Shown: piece after piece, positions 1 to 5,065 of the stretch
Layout: each line of letters starts with the position of its first letter
How positions within the stretch are numbered: the first letter of the stretch is position 1
DNA from: Candidatus Roizmanbacteria bacterium CG10_big_fil_rev_8_21_14_0_10_45_7
Lineage (GTDB): Bacteria > Patescibacteriota > Microgenomatia > UBA1406
DNA: 6,117 nt
Direction of reading: 5' to 3'
NCBI GenBank assembly: GCA_002793745.1
Contig: PFEE01000002.1
Span: 1 to 6,117 of the forward strand
Notes under the pieces: model-generated
Seen by the model: only the letters and a program-made list of their open reading frames with translations
Database searches by the model: none
Told to the model about the DNA's origin: nothing
Program-made: the position numbers and the translations under genes

Positions 1-159
1 GGAAAAAATTCCTCCGGCAAACAGTATCAGCGCTAAAACCGAAACCACAATTAAACCGATATTAATGAGAATGATCGAGAGTACATTTTTTTTAAGCAGT
101 TCCCAGGATTCCTTGATGTGATGCCCCAAGTTGAAAGACTCAGTGTTGTTATTATCCAT
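1..159 (-). CDS. N-terminal part of an unknown membrane protein (3' end outside window)
   Basis: Reading the minus strand from the ATG at 159-157 gives 53 codons without a stop, running off the left edge. The protein begins MDNNNTESFNLGHHIKESWE, followed by a lysine pair and one long hydrophobic segment (about residues 29-52, rich in Ile, Leu and Val). A short polar, amphipathic N-terminus ending in basic residues and followed by a membrane helix suggests a multi-pass inner-membrane protein with a cytoplasmic N-terminus. I do not recognise a specific family; it recalls poorly characterised multi-pass proteins of small bacterial genomes. It is divergent from the gene at 198, with its own candidate extended -10 promoter at 169-177. 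No Shine-Dalgarno precedes the start. It has no visible link to the copper genes. Only the first 53 residues can be judged. Confidence 0.7.
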   Translation of the reverse strand, partial: MDNNNTESFNLGHHIKESWELLKKNVLSIILINIGLIVVSVLALILFAGGIFS

Positions 160-168
160 ATAAGCTAT

Positions 169-177
169 ATCATATCA
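169..177 (-). promoter_or_regulatory. candidate extended -10 promoter for the leftward gene
   Basis: On the minus strand TGATATGAT (an extended -10, TGnTATAAT-like, hexamer at 174-169) lies 9 nt upstream of the ATG at 159. Transcription starting about 7 nt after the hexamer would begin almost at the start codon, so the mRNA would be leaderless or nearly so. This fits the absence of any Shine-Dalgarno. No good -35 is visible, as is common for extended -10 promoters. Confidence 0.45.
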
Positions 178-182
178 CACTG

Positions 183-188
183 TATACT
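183..188 (+). promoter_or_regulatory. candidate -10 element for the rightward small-gene pair
   Basis: TATACT at 183-188 matches the -10 consensus at 5 of 6 positions and stands 9 nt before the ATG at 198, exactly mirroring the spacing on the other strand. There is no purine-rich ribosome binding site between it and the start, so near-leaderless initiation is likely if this is the promoter. No convincing -35 is seen about 17 bp upstream. Confidence 0.4.
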
Positions 189-197
189 TACACTACT

Positions 198-464
198 ATG
201 TCAGAAATCATAAGCGGCCAATCGTTGCATGCAGCAGCTCCTCCGCCAATTGAACAGCAACCGAACCCCACTATCGCTTCGCACCGTTGGTTTGATAAAG
301 CATTAAACGTCGCCTCCATAGGCGGCAGCACGATTGGATCCATATTGTTTCTGACGGGCAACGCAGAGTTAGCTGGTGTTGTTGGCAAAGTAGGCTTAGG
401 GGCTTTTGTAACCAGGATGTTAAGGGGGTTATTAAGAGGAAGAGGACAAAAAAATGGGCAATGA
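198..464 (+). CDS. small unknown protein with glycine-rich hydrophobic core
   Basis: An 88-aa protein I cannot assign to a family. Residues 1-30 are polar and Ala/Pro-rich (HAAAPPPIEQQPNP), so probably disordered. Residues 36-72 form a Gly-rich hydrophobic stretch (IGGSTIGSILFL, then AGVVGKVGLGAF), which could be one membrane helix or a helical hairpin with GxxxG-like packing. The C-terminus is strongly basic (RMLRGLLRGRGQK). Such a layout would suit a small membrane-associated protein, but no function can be claimed. The ATG at 198 is the first in frame after the -10-like TATACT and lacks a Shine-Dalgarno. Its last 11 bp overlap the next gene, so the two are co-transcribed and probably translationally coupled. 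The antisense open frame over 188-532 is treated as a shadow. Confidence 0.6.
   Translation: MSEIISGQSLHAAAPPPIEQQPNPTIASHRWFDKALNVASIGGSTIGSILFLTGNAELAGVVGKVGLGAFVTRMLRGLLRGRGQKNGQ
442..446 (+). promoter_or_regulatory. ribosome binding site (GAGGA) inside the preceding gene
   Basis: A purine-rich run AAGAGGAAGAGGA ends at 446. GAGGA at 442-446 is 7 nt from the ATG at 454, a near-ideal spacing. It supports the 454 start even though that start lies within the end of the upstream coding frame. Confidence 0.7.
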
Positions 465-810
465 TATAGTAACGCTAGTACTTCGAGTGCTGTCGAGTAT
501 TGGGTATGAGGGTGACAAACAGTTATTTGCAAAAAAGTTTATCTGGGTATGTGAGAAACAGGCTCTTGATCTGGTTGTTAAGAAATTACCCAAGCACCAT
601 CAATCGGCTATCTATGGCGCTCTTAATGAAAAAATACTGTCGGAACAAAGCAGGGCTTATTTAACCACTGTATTGCAATCAGAATCCTATCGGAACACCT
701 TGCTGTTGGTTTTTCAACAAAACCTAGAGGATTATATGCAAACCGTTGCACCTTCCCTTTCTGAAGAACAGGCAACAAAAACGGCACAAATACTAAAAGA
801 ATATTTATAA
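454..810 (+). CDS. unknown helical cytoplasmic protein, second gene of the pair
   Basis: A 118-aa protein with no signal peptide or clear membrane segment. It is predicted by eye to be almost all alpha-helical: helices around residues 3-16, 22-45, 47-63, 65-80, 80-96 and 102-117, with a short break at the TVAPS sequence. The surface is mixed-charge, with one cysteine (C33) and a KLPKHHQ turn near residues 45-50. I do not recognise the family. The start is supported by the GAGGA site 7 nt upstream. It overlaps the 88-aa gene by 11 bp in a different frame, so the two products are probably made together and might interact, for example as a cytoplasmic partner of a small membrane protein (inference). 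No terminator hairpin with a T-tract follows the TAA at 808-810. Confidence 0.65.
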   Translation: MGNDIVTLVLRVLSSIGYEGDKQLFAKKFIWVCEKQALDLVVKKLPKHHQSAIYGALNEKILSEQSRAYLTTVLQSESYRNTLLLVFQQNLEDYMQTVAPSLSEEQATKTAQILKEYL

Positions 811-1059
811 TTTTATACTCGTTTACCGAAACAGTCGGATTAGGCTTACCGTGACTGCTTTCCAAAAGGTAATAATAGCCTGGTCGGTGAAGGCTGAGCA
901 CTATGATCCGTGGTAGCCCCTGGTGTTGCTTTAATGTCAGGCATCGTGCTTTCTCCCAGTACGCGCAACTCATTGTAGAACGTGAGTTGCGTTGATGATG
1001 TTTGGGCGCCAAGCACATCAGTATTATTAGTGCCCTTTCCAACAGTATACAAGGTTGTA
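811..1059. other. region between convergent units without a secure gene
   Basis: These 249 bp lie between the plus-strand pair and the 3' end of the minus-strand copper operon. They contain a minus-strand Thr/Ser-rich open frame (listed separately) and a perfect 9-bp hairpin at 964-991. Overlapping open frames in other phases look like shadows. I see no canonical intrinsic terminator (stem plus T-run) on either strand, and nothing resembling tRNA, tmRNA, RNase P or 6S RNA. Confidence 0.5.
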
Positions 1060-1091
1060 TTACTCGAGTTCGTTGAGCTGGAAATCATCAA
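846..1091 (-). CDS. doubtful Thr/Ser-rich open frame, possible surface-protein remnant
   Basis: An 81-codon frame starts at an ATG inside the last codons of the 72-aa membrane protein (32-bp overlap) and ends at TAA 848-846. The translation is rich in Thr, Ser, Asn and Gly. Residues 16-61 have a beta-repeat flavour (for example VLGAQTSSTQLTFYNELRV, then GESTMPDIKATPG), reminiscent of repeats in large surface or tail-fibre-like proteins. That comparison is memory-based inference. There is no Shine-Dalgarno, no signal peptide and no membrane segment, and a 9-bp hairpin lies within it. It could be a chance open frame, a remnant of a larger gene, or a small coupled gene at the end of the operon. 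I cannot decide between these. Confidence 0.22.
   Translation of the reverse strand: MMISSSTNSSNTTLYTVGKGTNNTDVLGAQTSSTQLTFYNELRVLGESTMPDIKATPGATTDHSAQPSPTRLLLPFGKQSR
964..991. repeat. perfect 9-bp inverted repeat (hairpin)
   Basis: CGCAACTCA (964-972) and TGAGTTGCG (983-991) are exact reverse complements separated by a 10-nt loop. No T-run follows on either strand, so it is not a standard intrinsic terminator. It lies between convergent transcription units, where a stem-loop could protect a 3' end or act as a weak terminator in both directions. Confidence 0.5.
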
Positions 1092-1278
1092 GATAGAGGA
1101 TCGTAAAAGCCGCTAATACTGACACGGCATAGCTCAATAACGTATTATCGGGTAGTAAATAGGTATCGAGAATCCCCCATACTCCCCTCCAAAACATAAC
1201 TACGGCAGTTGCCATAATAAGAATGTGGATAATTTTATGTCGTTTTTTGAATTGCCGATACAGTCTCAGGGGTTGCAT
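1060..1278 (-). CDS. small two-helix membrane protein with WRGVWG motif
   Basis: A 72-aa protein with a basic, cytoplasmic-looking N-terminus (RLYRQFKKRHK), a first hydrophobic segment at about residues 16-30 ending in the motif WRGVWGILDTYLLPDN (30-45), a second at about 46-63, and an acidic tail (DDFQLNELE). I recall short hypothetical proteins with this WRG-WG--D-YL-P pattern from Patescibacteria and some other bacteria. To my knowledge their function is unknown. It starts 9 bp after the stop of the HMA chaperone gene and lacks its own Shine-Dalgarno, so it is presumably translated by coupling as the last secure gene of the copper operon. Whether it works with copper or merely shares the transcript cannot be told; no Cys or His cluster suggests metal binding. 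Confidence 0.75.
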   Translation of the reverse strand: MQPLRLYRQFKKRHKIIHILIMATAVVMFWRGVWGILDTYLLPDNTLLSYAVSVLAAFTILYLDDFQLNELE

Positions 1279-1287
1279 AGGTAGGTT

Positions 1288-1506
1288 TCAGTCTAACACA
1301 TCATACCCCGTTTTTTCCATAACGTTGATTAATTTTTCTCTGGTAACTTTTTTGGTATCAAATTCAATTTCGGTTTCCTGTTTTGCATAATCAGTTCTTA
1401 CTGATAGTACTCCATCGAGATCTTCAAGTTCAAAATCAATATTCATAGCACAAGCCGTACAGTGCATGCCTATGATTTTTATTTTTGTTTTAACTATGGT
1501 ACTCAT
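1288..1506 (-). CDS. CopZ-like HMA copper chaperone
   Basis: A 72-aa single-domain heavy-metal-associated protein with the ferredoxin-like beta-alpha-beta-beta-alpha-beta pattern. The metal-binding loop GMHCTAC is at residues 13-19, where Cys16 and Cys19 would ligate Cu(I). The C-terminal TGYDV matches the loop that in bacterial CopZ proteins carries a Tyr near the metal. Known HMA chaperones of this size bind cuprous ion in the cytosol and hand it to the N-terminal HMA domain or membrane entry site of Cu-ATPases; the ATPase is two genes upstream. The start at 1506 is chosen over the in-frame ATG at 1545 because it overlaps the TGA of the upstream gene as ATGA and gives a normal-length HMA protein. 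The longer start would add 13 residues translated from inside the cupredoxin coding sequence. The domain is likely but the exact partner is inferred. Confidence 0.9.
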   Translation of the reverse strand: MSTIVKTKIKIIGMHCTACAMNIDFELEDLDGVLSVRTDYAKQETEIEFDTKKVTREKLINVMEKTGYDVLD

Positions 1507-2486
1507 ATAACTTCGATAACTCCTCCATACATGCCCATTGAACAAGCAAACGGAATTTTTCCTGTTTCTTTTGGAGTAAACGTAAAGGTATACGACTCAT
1601 TCGGTTGTAGGTTTTTGTTTATACCCAGTGTAGGCGCTCGGAAAGCAGAGGCACAGCTATAGGCATTTTGACCGACAAGTTTTACGGTAACCAGAGATCC
1701 TTTTTTAACCCTAACATAATTGGGCGAATAGCCGCTTGCGGTAACCCGTATTTCCACAGTTTGTGATACGGGAGCCTCATTGTACAGTTTCTCTGTTGTT
1801 TTGGGCCTCAAGGCTATAGGAGAGCCTGCAGCGACCAGCGCGCCGTTCATGGAGGTAACACCCAAATAGATAACGGCAAGAGCTGCGATTTTTAAGAATT
1901 TTGATCTATAGGTGTCGCCCAATAGGCTGGTAAGCCACCCGATGCCAAAAAACAGCGGTGTTGTACCCAGTACAAATACGGCCATAATTGCGGCTCCCAA
2001 AAGCGGACTTGCGCTGCTGATTGCCAGCGCCTCCATGGCAAGCGTGGTGCCACACGGAATAAAAACAGTCATTGCCCCCAATAGCGCAGGGGCAAACATA
2101 TCCCTACTTCTCGATTGACGCTTAATACTTCTGGTTAAAAACTGAGGAGGTTGGATAACGGCATATCTCAATAGGGGGTGAACGTCGAGAAGGTTGAGCG
2201 CTATGACGATCATATATAATCCGGCAATAAATTGTATGGTTATTTGTGCTGTTTCGTTTATCCCTATTGCCCCCCCAAATGCCCCCAAAAGGAATCCTAA
2301 AACGGTGTATGCCACGAGCTTTGCGAGCAGAAAAGCTAAAGTGGGGTAAACAGTACCGCTATCGTGTTTGCTCTGCTTATCTTTTTTTGCAGCAATAATC
2401 GAAGCAAGCAATCCCCCTTGCACCGCGAGACACGTTAATCCCCCAACGGTTAATCCGGTTAAAAAAATAATCCACAGATTAGGCAT
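1503..2486 (-). CDS. TauE/SafE-DsbD-like membrane protein fused to a C-terminal cupredoxin domain
   Basis: A 327-aa protein. Residues 1-220 form about six membrane helices (roughly 3-31, 47-75, 80-103, 131-155, 160-188, 197-220) in the pattern of the UreH-like/DsbD_2 branch of the TauE/SafE group. Cys19 lies in helix 1 (GLTCLAVQGGLL) and Cys145 in helix 4 (FIPCGTT). Residues 243-327 are a cupredoxin-type beta domain (EIRVTASGYSPNYVRVKKGS, ending PFACSMGMYGGVIEVI), expected outside the cytoplasmic membrane. Potential copper ligands are Cys278, Cys315, Met317 and Met319; there is no His in the domain. Related fusions in copper clusters are annotated as sulfite exporter or heavy-metal transport proteins, but their substrate is unproven. 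It starts 2 bp after the copA stop and its TGA overlaps the chaperone ATG, so it is firmly in the operon. Copper delivery, export or surface redox work are all possible. Confidence 0.88.
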   Translation of the reverse strand: MPNLWIIFLTGLTVGGLTCLAVQGGLLASIIAAKKDKQSKHDSGTVYPTLAFLLAKLVAYTVLGFLLGAFGGAIGINETAQITIQFIAGLYMIVIALNLLDVHPLLRYAVIQPPQFLTRSIKRQSRSRDMFAPALLGAMTVFIPCGTTLAMEALAISSASPLLGAAIMAVFVLGTTPLFFGIGWLTSLLGDTYRSKFLKIAALAVIYLGVTSMNGALVAAGSPIALRPKTTEKLYNEAPVSQTVEIRVTASGYSPNYVRVKKGSLVTVKLVGQNAYSCASAFRAPTLGINKNLQPNESYTFTFTPKETGKIPFACSMGMYGGVIEVI

Positions 2487-2488
2487 GC

Positions 2489-4687
2489 TTATAGGTCAAC
2501 TTTTTTTAATAATAACGAATTACCCACGACCGAAACAGAACTGGTTGCCATGGCAACCGAAGCAAATATAGGATTTAATAACAAGCCGAAAAACGGGTAC
2601 AGCGCACCCATGGCAACCGGTATAAGCAGCACATTGTATCCAAACGCCCAAAATAGATTCATCTTAATCGTGTTCATAGTTTTTCTCGATAACTCAATAG
2701 CAGAAGCCACCGACTGCAAGTTTTTGTTGATTAAGGTAATATCGGCAGCTTCTATGGCAACATCGGTGCCACTACCCATGGCGATACCAACGTCAGCGGT
2801 TGCGAGTGCCGGGGCATCATTAATGCCGTCCCCTACCATAGCAACAATCTTCCCCTGCGCCTGAAGTTTTTTTATTTCTGCTTCTTTTTGATCGGGCAAT
2901 ACTTCTGCTAATATTCTGGTAATGCCCAGCTTTGAAGCAATTGCCTGAGCGGTTCTGGTGTTGTCGCCGGTAATCATGACCACCTCAATATTTTTTTTAT
3001 GAAGCGCTTCTACTGCATCTTTGGCAGAGTCTTTTATGGTATCAGCCACGGCAATGAGTCCGACTAAAGTAGTATTCACACCAAGCATCATAACGGTTTT
3101 CCCGTTCCGTTCAAGTTGTTCTACGCGTTCTCTAGTTGTGTCTAATGAAATATGTTTTTGCAGCATAAATTTTCGATTACCAAAGTAAATTTTTTTACGA
3201 TTAAGTATCCCTTCAACCCCATGCCCTGCGATTGCCTTAAATTGTGTTACGGGTACACTGTTCACGTGCTCATCTTTTGCCTTTCTCGTAATAGCCTCAG
3301 CGAGTGAGTGTTCTGATCCTGTCTCAATGGATGAAGCGAGTGCCAGTAGCTCATCTTTTTCTATGTCGGTGATAGGGATAATGTCGGTGACTTCAGGCTT
3401 GCCGTTGGTTAACGTCCCGGTTTTATCAAACACAATCACATTTACTTTGTGAGCAATTTCCAGACTTTCGGCGTCTTTAATAAGTATTCCTTTTTGTGCC
3501 CCAAGTCCGGTTCCCACCATAATGGCGGTGGGGGTAGCGAGGCCCATAGCGCACGGGCAGGCAATAATAAGGACGGCTACCATATTGAGTAGCGCAAAAA
3601 GCAAGACAGGATTTGGTCCAAATAGATACCAAATGGCGAATGTTGCAATGGCAAGCATAATGACAACCGGAACAAAGTATGAAGATATAGTATCGGCTAC
3701 GCGCTGTATGGGAGCCTTAGAGCCTTGCGCCTCCTGCACCAATCTGATGATGTGCGCAAGCATAGTATCCTTTCCAATTCTGCTGGCAGTGTAGGTGAAT
3801 GTTCCCGTTTTATTCATAGTCGCGCCTACCACCGTATCTCCGGCATGTTTATCGACAGGAATGCTTTCTCCGGTTATCATTGATTCATCAATGGAAGATT
3901 CCCCTTCAATAATAGTTCCATCAACGGGAATTTTTTCTCCGGGTCGTACGCGTACCACATCACCAATACGTACCTGTTCTATGGAAATGTCTATTTCTTG
4001 CCCGTCTCGTATGACCCGTGCCGTTTTTGCTGCAAGGCCAATGAGTTTTTTTATGGCTTCTGAGGTTTGCCCTTTTGCTTTTGCTTCAAAATAACGGCCC
4101 AAAAGAATGAGCCCGATCACGATTGCGGCAACATCAAAATAAGGCATAACCTCCAATCCTAAGTCCATGACAACACGAGGGAAAAAGGTGACAAAGGCAG
4201 AGTATAGATATGCCACCGTTGTGCCCAAAGCAACCAGCGTGTCCATGTTAGCGGTTCGATGTTTGAGCGCTGGAACTGTGGCGCGGTAATAATCCCATCC
4301 TGCCCAGAATTGAACCGGCGTAGCCAACAGCAGCTGAACCCAAAAAATTTTGAGCCACTCCGGCGCGGTTTGAATTAATCCGGGAAAGCTGCCCCACACA
4401 ATAAGCAAACCCAAGAAAAGGCTTACCACAACTTTCCTTCTGAGCTGTTCTAATTCTTCAGTTTTATCTGGTGGGGTTCCTATGGTGTATCCTACCCGAG
4501 TTACCGCAGAAGAAATCTGTTCTTCATTACATATATCGGCGTCATAGGTTACCGTTGCTTTTTCTGTCGCCAGGTTTACCACGGCGCTGTTAACTCCGGG
4601 AGTTCTGGTAAGGGATTTTTCTATTATCCGTACGCATGACGCGCAGTGCATGCCCTTAATCGGATAGGTCTTTTTTACAACAGCCAT
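2489..4687 (-). CDS. copA: Cu(+)-exporting P1B-type ATPase CopA
   Basis: A 732-aa ATPase that pumps cuprous ion out of the cytosol. In order: one N-terminal HMA domain with GMHCASC (residues 12-18); membrane helices from about residue 86; the actuator loop TGES (272-275); CPC in the transport helix (377-379); the phosphorylation motif DKTGT (421-425, acceptor Asp421); the N-domain SEHS (458-461); TGDN (573-576); and the hinge GDGINDAP (619-626). Helix 7 carries YN (684-685) and helix 8 M713 with S716/S717 (MATSS), completing the P1B-1 Cu(I) signature with CPC. The length is normal for a one-HMA CopA. The one oddity is Ser461, where P1B-ATPases nearly always have the Pro of the HP motif; the essential His460 remains. 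It starts 6 bp after the 27-aa gene without a clear Shine-Dalgarno, implying coupling. It is probably under CsoR-type control from the promoter near 5037-5065. Confidence 0.97.
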   Translation of the reverse strand: MAVVKKTYPIKGMHCASCVRIIEKSLTRTPGVNSAVVNLATEKATVTYDADICNEEQISSAVTRVGYTIGTPPDKTEELEQLRRKVVVSLFLGLLIVWGSFPGLIQTAPEWLKIFWVQLLLATPVQFWAGWDYYRATVPALKHRTANMDTLVALGTTVAYLYSAFVTFFPRVVMDLGLEVMPYFDVAAIVIGLILLGRYFEAKAKGQTSEAIKKLIGLAAKTARVIRDGQEIDISIEQVRIGDVVRVRPGEKIPVDGTIIEGESSIDESMITGESIPVDKHAGDTVVGATMNKTGTFTYTASRIGKDTMLAHIIRLVQEAQGSKAPIQRVADTISSYFVPVVIMLAIATFAIWYLFGPNPVLLFALLNMVAVLIIACPCAMGLATPTAIMVGTGLGAQKGILIKDAESLEIAHKVNVIVFDKTGTLTNGKPEVTDIIPITDIEKDELLALASSIETGSEHSLAEAITRKAKDEHVNSVPVTQFKAIAGHGVEGILNRKKIYFGNRKFMLQKHISLDTTRERVEQLERNGKTVMMLGVNTTLVGLIAVADTIKDSAKDAVEALHKKNIEVVMITGDNTRTAQAIASKLGITRILAEVLPDQKEAEIKKLQAQGKIVAMVGDGINDAPALATADVGIAMGSGTDVAIEAADITLINKNLQSVASAIELSRKTMNTIKMNLFWAFGYNVLLIPVAMGALYPFFGLLLNPIFASVAMATSSVSVVGNSLLLKKVDL

Positions 4688-4693
4688 ATTAAT

Positions 4694-4777
4694 TTATTTC
4701 TTCATTAAGAAAAACCAGTAGGTAAAACCGATACCCAGTATGCTGGCAATTAAAACGAGTATTTTATCGAGCGTCAT
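4694..4777 (-). CDS. 27-aa single-pass membrane microprotein
   Basis: A very short gene: the protein begins MTLDKILVLIASILG, continues IGFTYWFFLM and ends with two lysines and TAA. Nearly all of residues 6-25 would span the membrane, with an aromatic YWFF belt and a basic end. Translation is well supported. AAGGA at 4790-4786 is 8 nt from the ATG, the best Shine-Dalgarno in the operon, and the ATG overlaps the TGA of the csoR frame (ATGA). It ends 6 bp before copA, so it may set copA translation by coupling. From memory, the sequence resembles the N-terminal anchor of membrane-tethered cupredoxins in Patescibacteria, so it may be such a protein cut down to its anchor, or a genuine small subunit acting on CopA. 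It is distinct from CcoS/FixS, which follows CcoI ATPases and carries a longer tail. Confidence 0.68.
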   Translation of the reverse strand: MTLDKILVLIASILGIGFTYWFFLMKK

Positions 4778-5017
4778 GTCAAAGATCCTTTCTTGGTTTT
4801 TTTGAATACGTTCATGATTTCCTCAATGGATTTTGCTATTTTTCCCTCTTTTATTTGGTTTACGACGCAGCTCTTAAGATGGTTTTCAAGCATAATAGTA
4901 TCAACTTCTTTTAACGCACTTTGTATAGCCTGATTTTGATGAATGATATTTATGCAGTATTCATCCTATTTTAAGCCGATGAAGTAATCTTTGTTGTATA
5001 TTTTTTGGTGCGTGCAT
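4774..5017 (-). pseudogene. csoR: csoR-type copper repressor, disrupted by an internal frameshifting deletion
   Basis: Two frames together spell a CsoR/RcnR-family (DUF156) repressor. From ATG 5017, MHAPKNIQQRLLHRLKI runs into TGA at 4963-4961. In the +1-shifted frame from 4965, DEYCINIIHQNQAIQSALKE continues to a KKTKKGSLT end and TGA at 4776-4774. The second part keeps the copper ligand triad: Cys in EYC, then His 25 and Cys 29 residues later (ENHLKSC), exactly the spacing of M. tuberculosis CsoR C36/H61/C65. Missing is the segment after RLKI, normally about 14 residues including the GH/GQ-[VL]-[RK] motif of helix 1. This suggests a deletion of 3n+2 bases, perhaps about 41. No start codon serves the second frame before Met at 4893. 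The product should be a non-functional 18-mer unless this is an assembly artefact. The final TGA overlaps the next ATG. Confidence 0.88.
4786..4790 (-). promoter_or_regulatory. Shine-Dalgarno AAGGA of the 27-aa gene
   Basis: On the minus strand GAAAGGATCTTTGACATG places AAGGA 8 nt before the ATG at 4777. It sits inside the last codons of the csoR frame (encoding KKGSLT) and would allow the downstream genes to be translated independently of the broken csoR. Confidence 0.7.
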
Positions 5018-5018
5018 A

Positions 5019-5037
5019 TATCCCCCCTAGGGGGATA
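5019..5037. promoter_or_regulatory. CsoR-type palindromic operator
   Basis: TATCCCCCCTAGGGGGATA has a perfect 12-bp core CCCCCTAGGGGG (5023-5034) flanked by TAT and ATA, with one extra C on the left. This is the known shape of CsoR operators: A/T-rich ends, a C-run and G-run, and a short centre. It lies directly upstream of the csoR start at 5017, covers the predicted transcription start and includes the GGGGGGAT that could serve as a Shine-Dalgarno. Repressor binding would therefore block polymerase. The operator is intact although the adjacent csoR is not. Confidence 0.8.
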
Positions 5038-5065
5038 GTATGACATCACTCTTTACAACAGTCAA
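5037..5065 (-). promoter_or_regulatory. candidate sigma70-type promoter of the csoR-copA operon
   Basis: On the minus strand TTGACT (5065-5060, 5 of 6 to the -35 consensus) and CATACT (5042-5037, 4 of 6 to the -10) are 17 bp apart, the optimal spacing. The -35 lies in the last codons of the 185-aa gene. Transcription would start near 5030, inside the operator and about 13 nt before the csoR ATG. The alternative -10 TACTAT, shifted 2 bp, gives a poorer 19-bp spacer. Confidence 0.6.

Noticed and set aside
623..1042. 139-codon minus-strand open frame
   Set aside because: It runs antisense through the supported 118-aa gene, has Cys/His/Arg-rich shadow-like composition and no ribosome binding site.
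1288..1545. Longer 85-aa start for the HMA chaperone
   Set aside because: The 13 extra residues are translated from inside the cupredoxin domain of the upstream gene and have no HMA character; the ATGA overlap at 1506-1503 gives a standard-length protein.
2543..2558. Perfect 16-bp palindrome GGTTGCCATGGCAACC, with a partial copy near 2609-2621
   Set aside because: Both lie in copA codons for VAMAT and PVAMG in conserved membrane-helix regions; the palindrome follows from Val-Ala-Met-Ala-Thr codons and has no companion promoter features.
3522..4094. Plus-strand open frames antisense to copA (also 2550-2864, 1912-2118, 2368-2571)
   Set aside because: They mirror the coding periodicity of real minus-strand genes, lack ribosome binding sites and have low-complexity Ala/Ser/Pro/Met composition.
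4694..4777. Identification of the 27-aa protein as CcoS/FixS
   Set aside because: CcoS is about 45-60 aa, follows a CcoI ATPase and is associated with cbb3 oxidase genes; none are present and this peptide lies upstream of a CopA-type ATPase.
4774..5017. Recoding of TGA (genetic code 25) or programmed frameshift to rescue csoR
   Set aside because: Reading TGA as Gly keeps the wrong frame (no EYC...HLKSC), other genes here end naturally in TGA, and about 14 family-conserved residues are missing, which frameshifting cannot supply.
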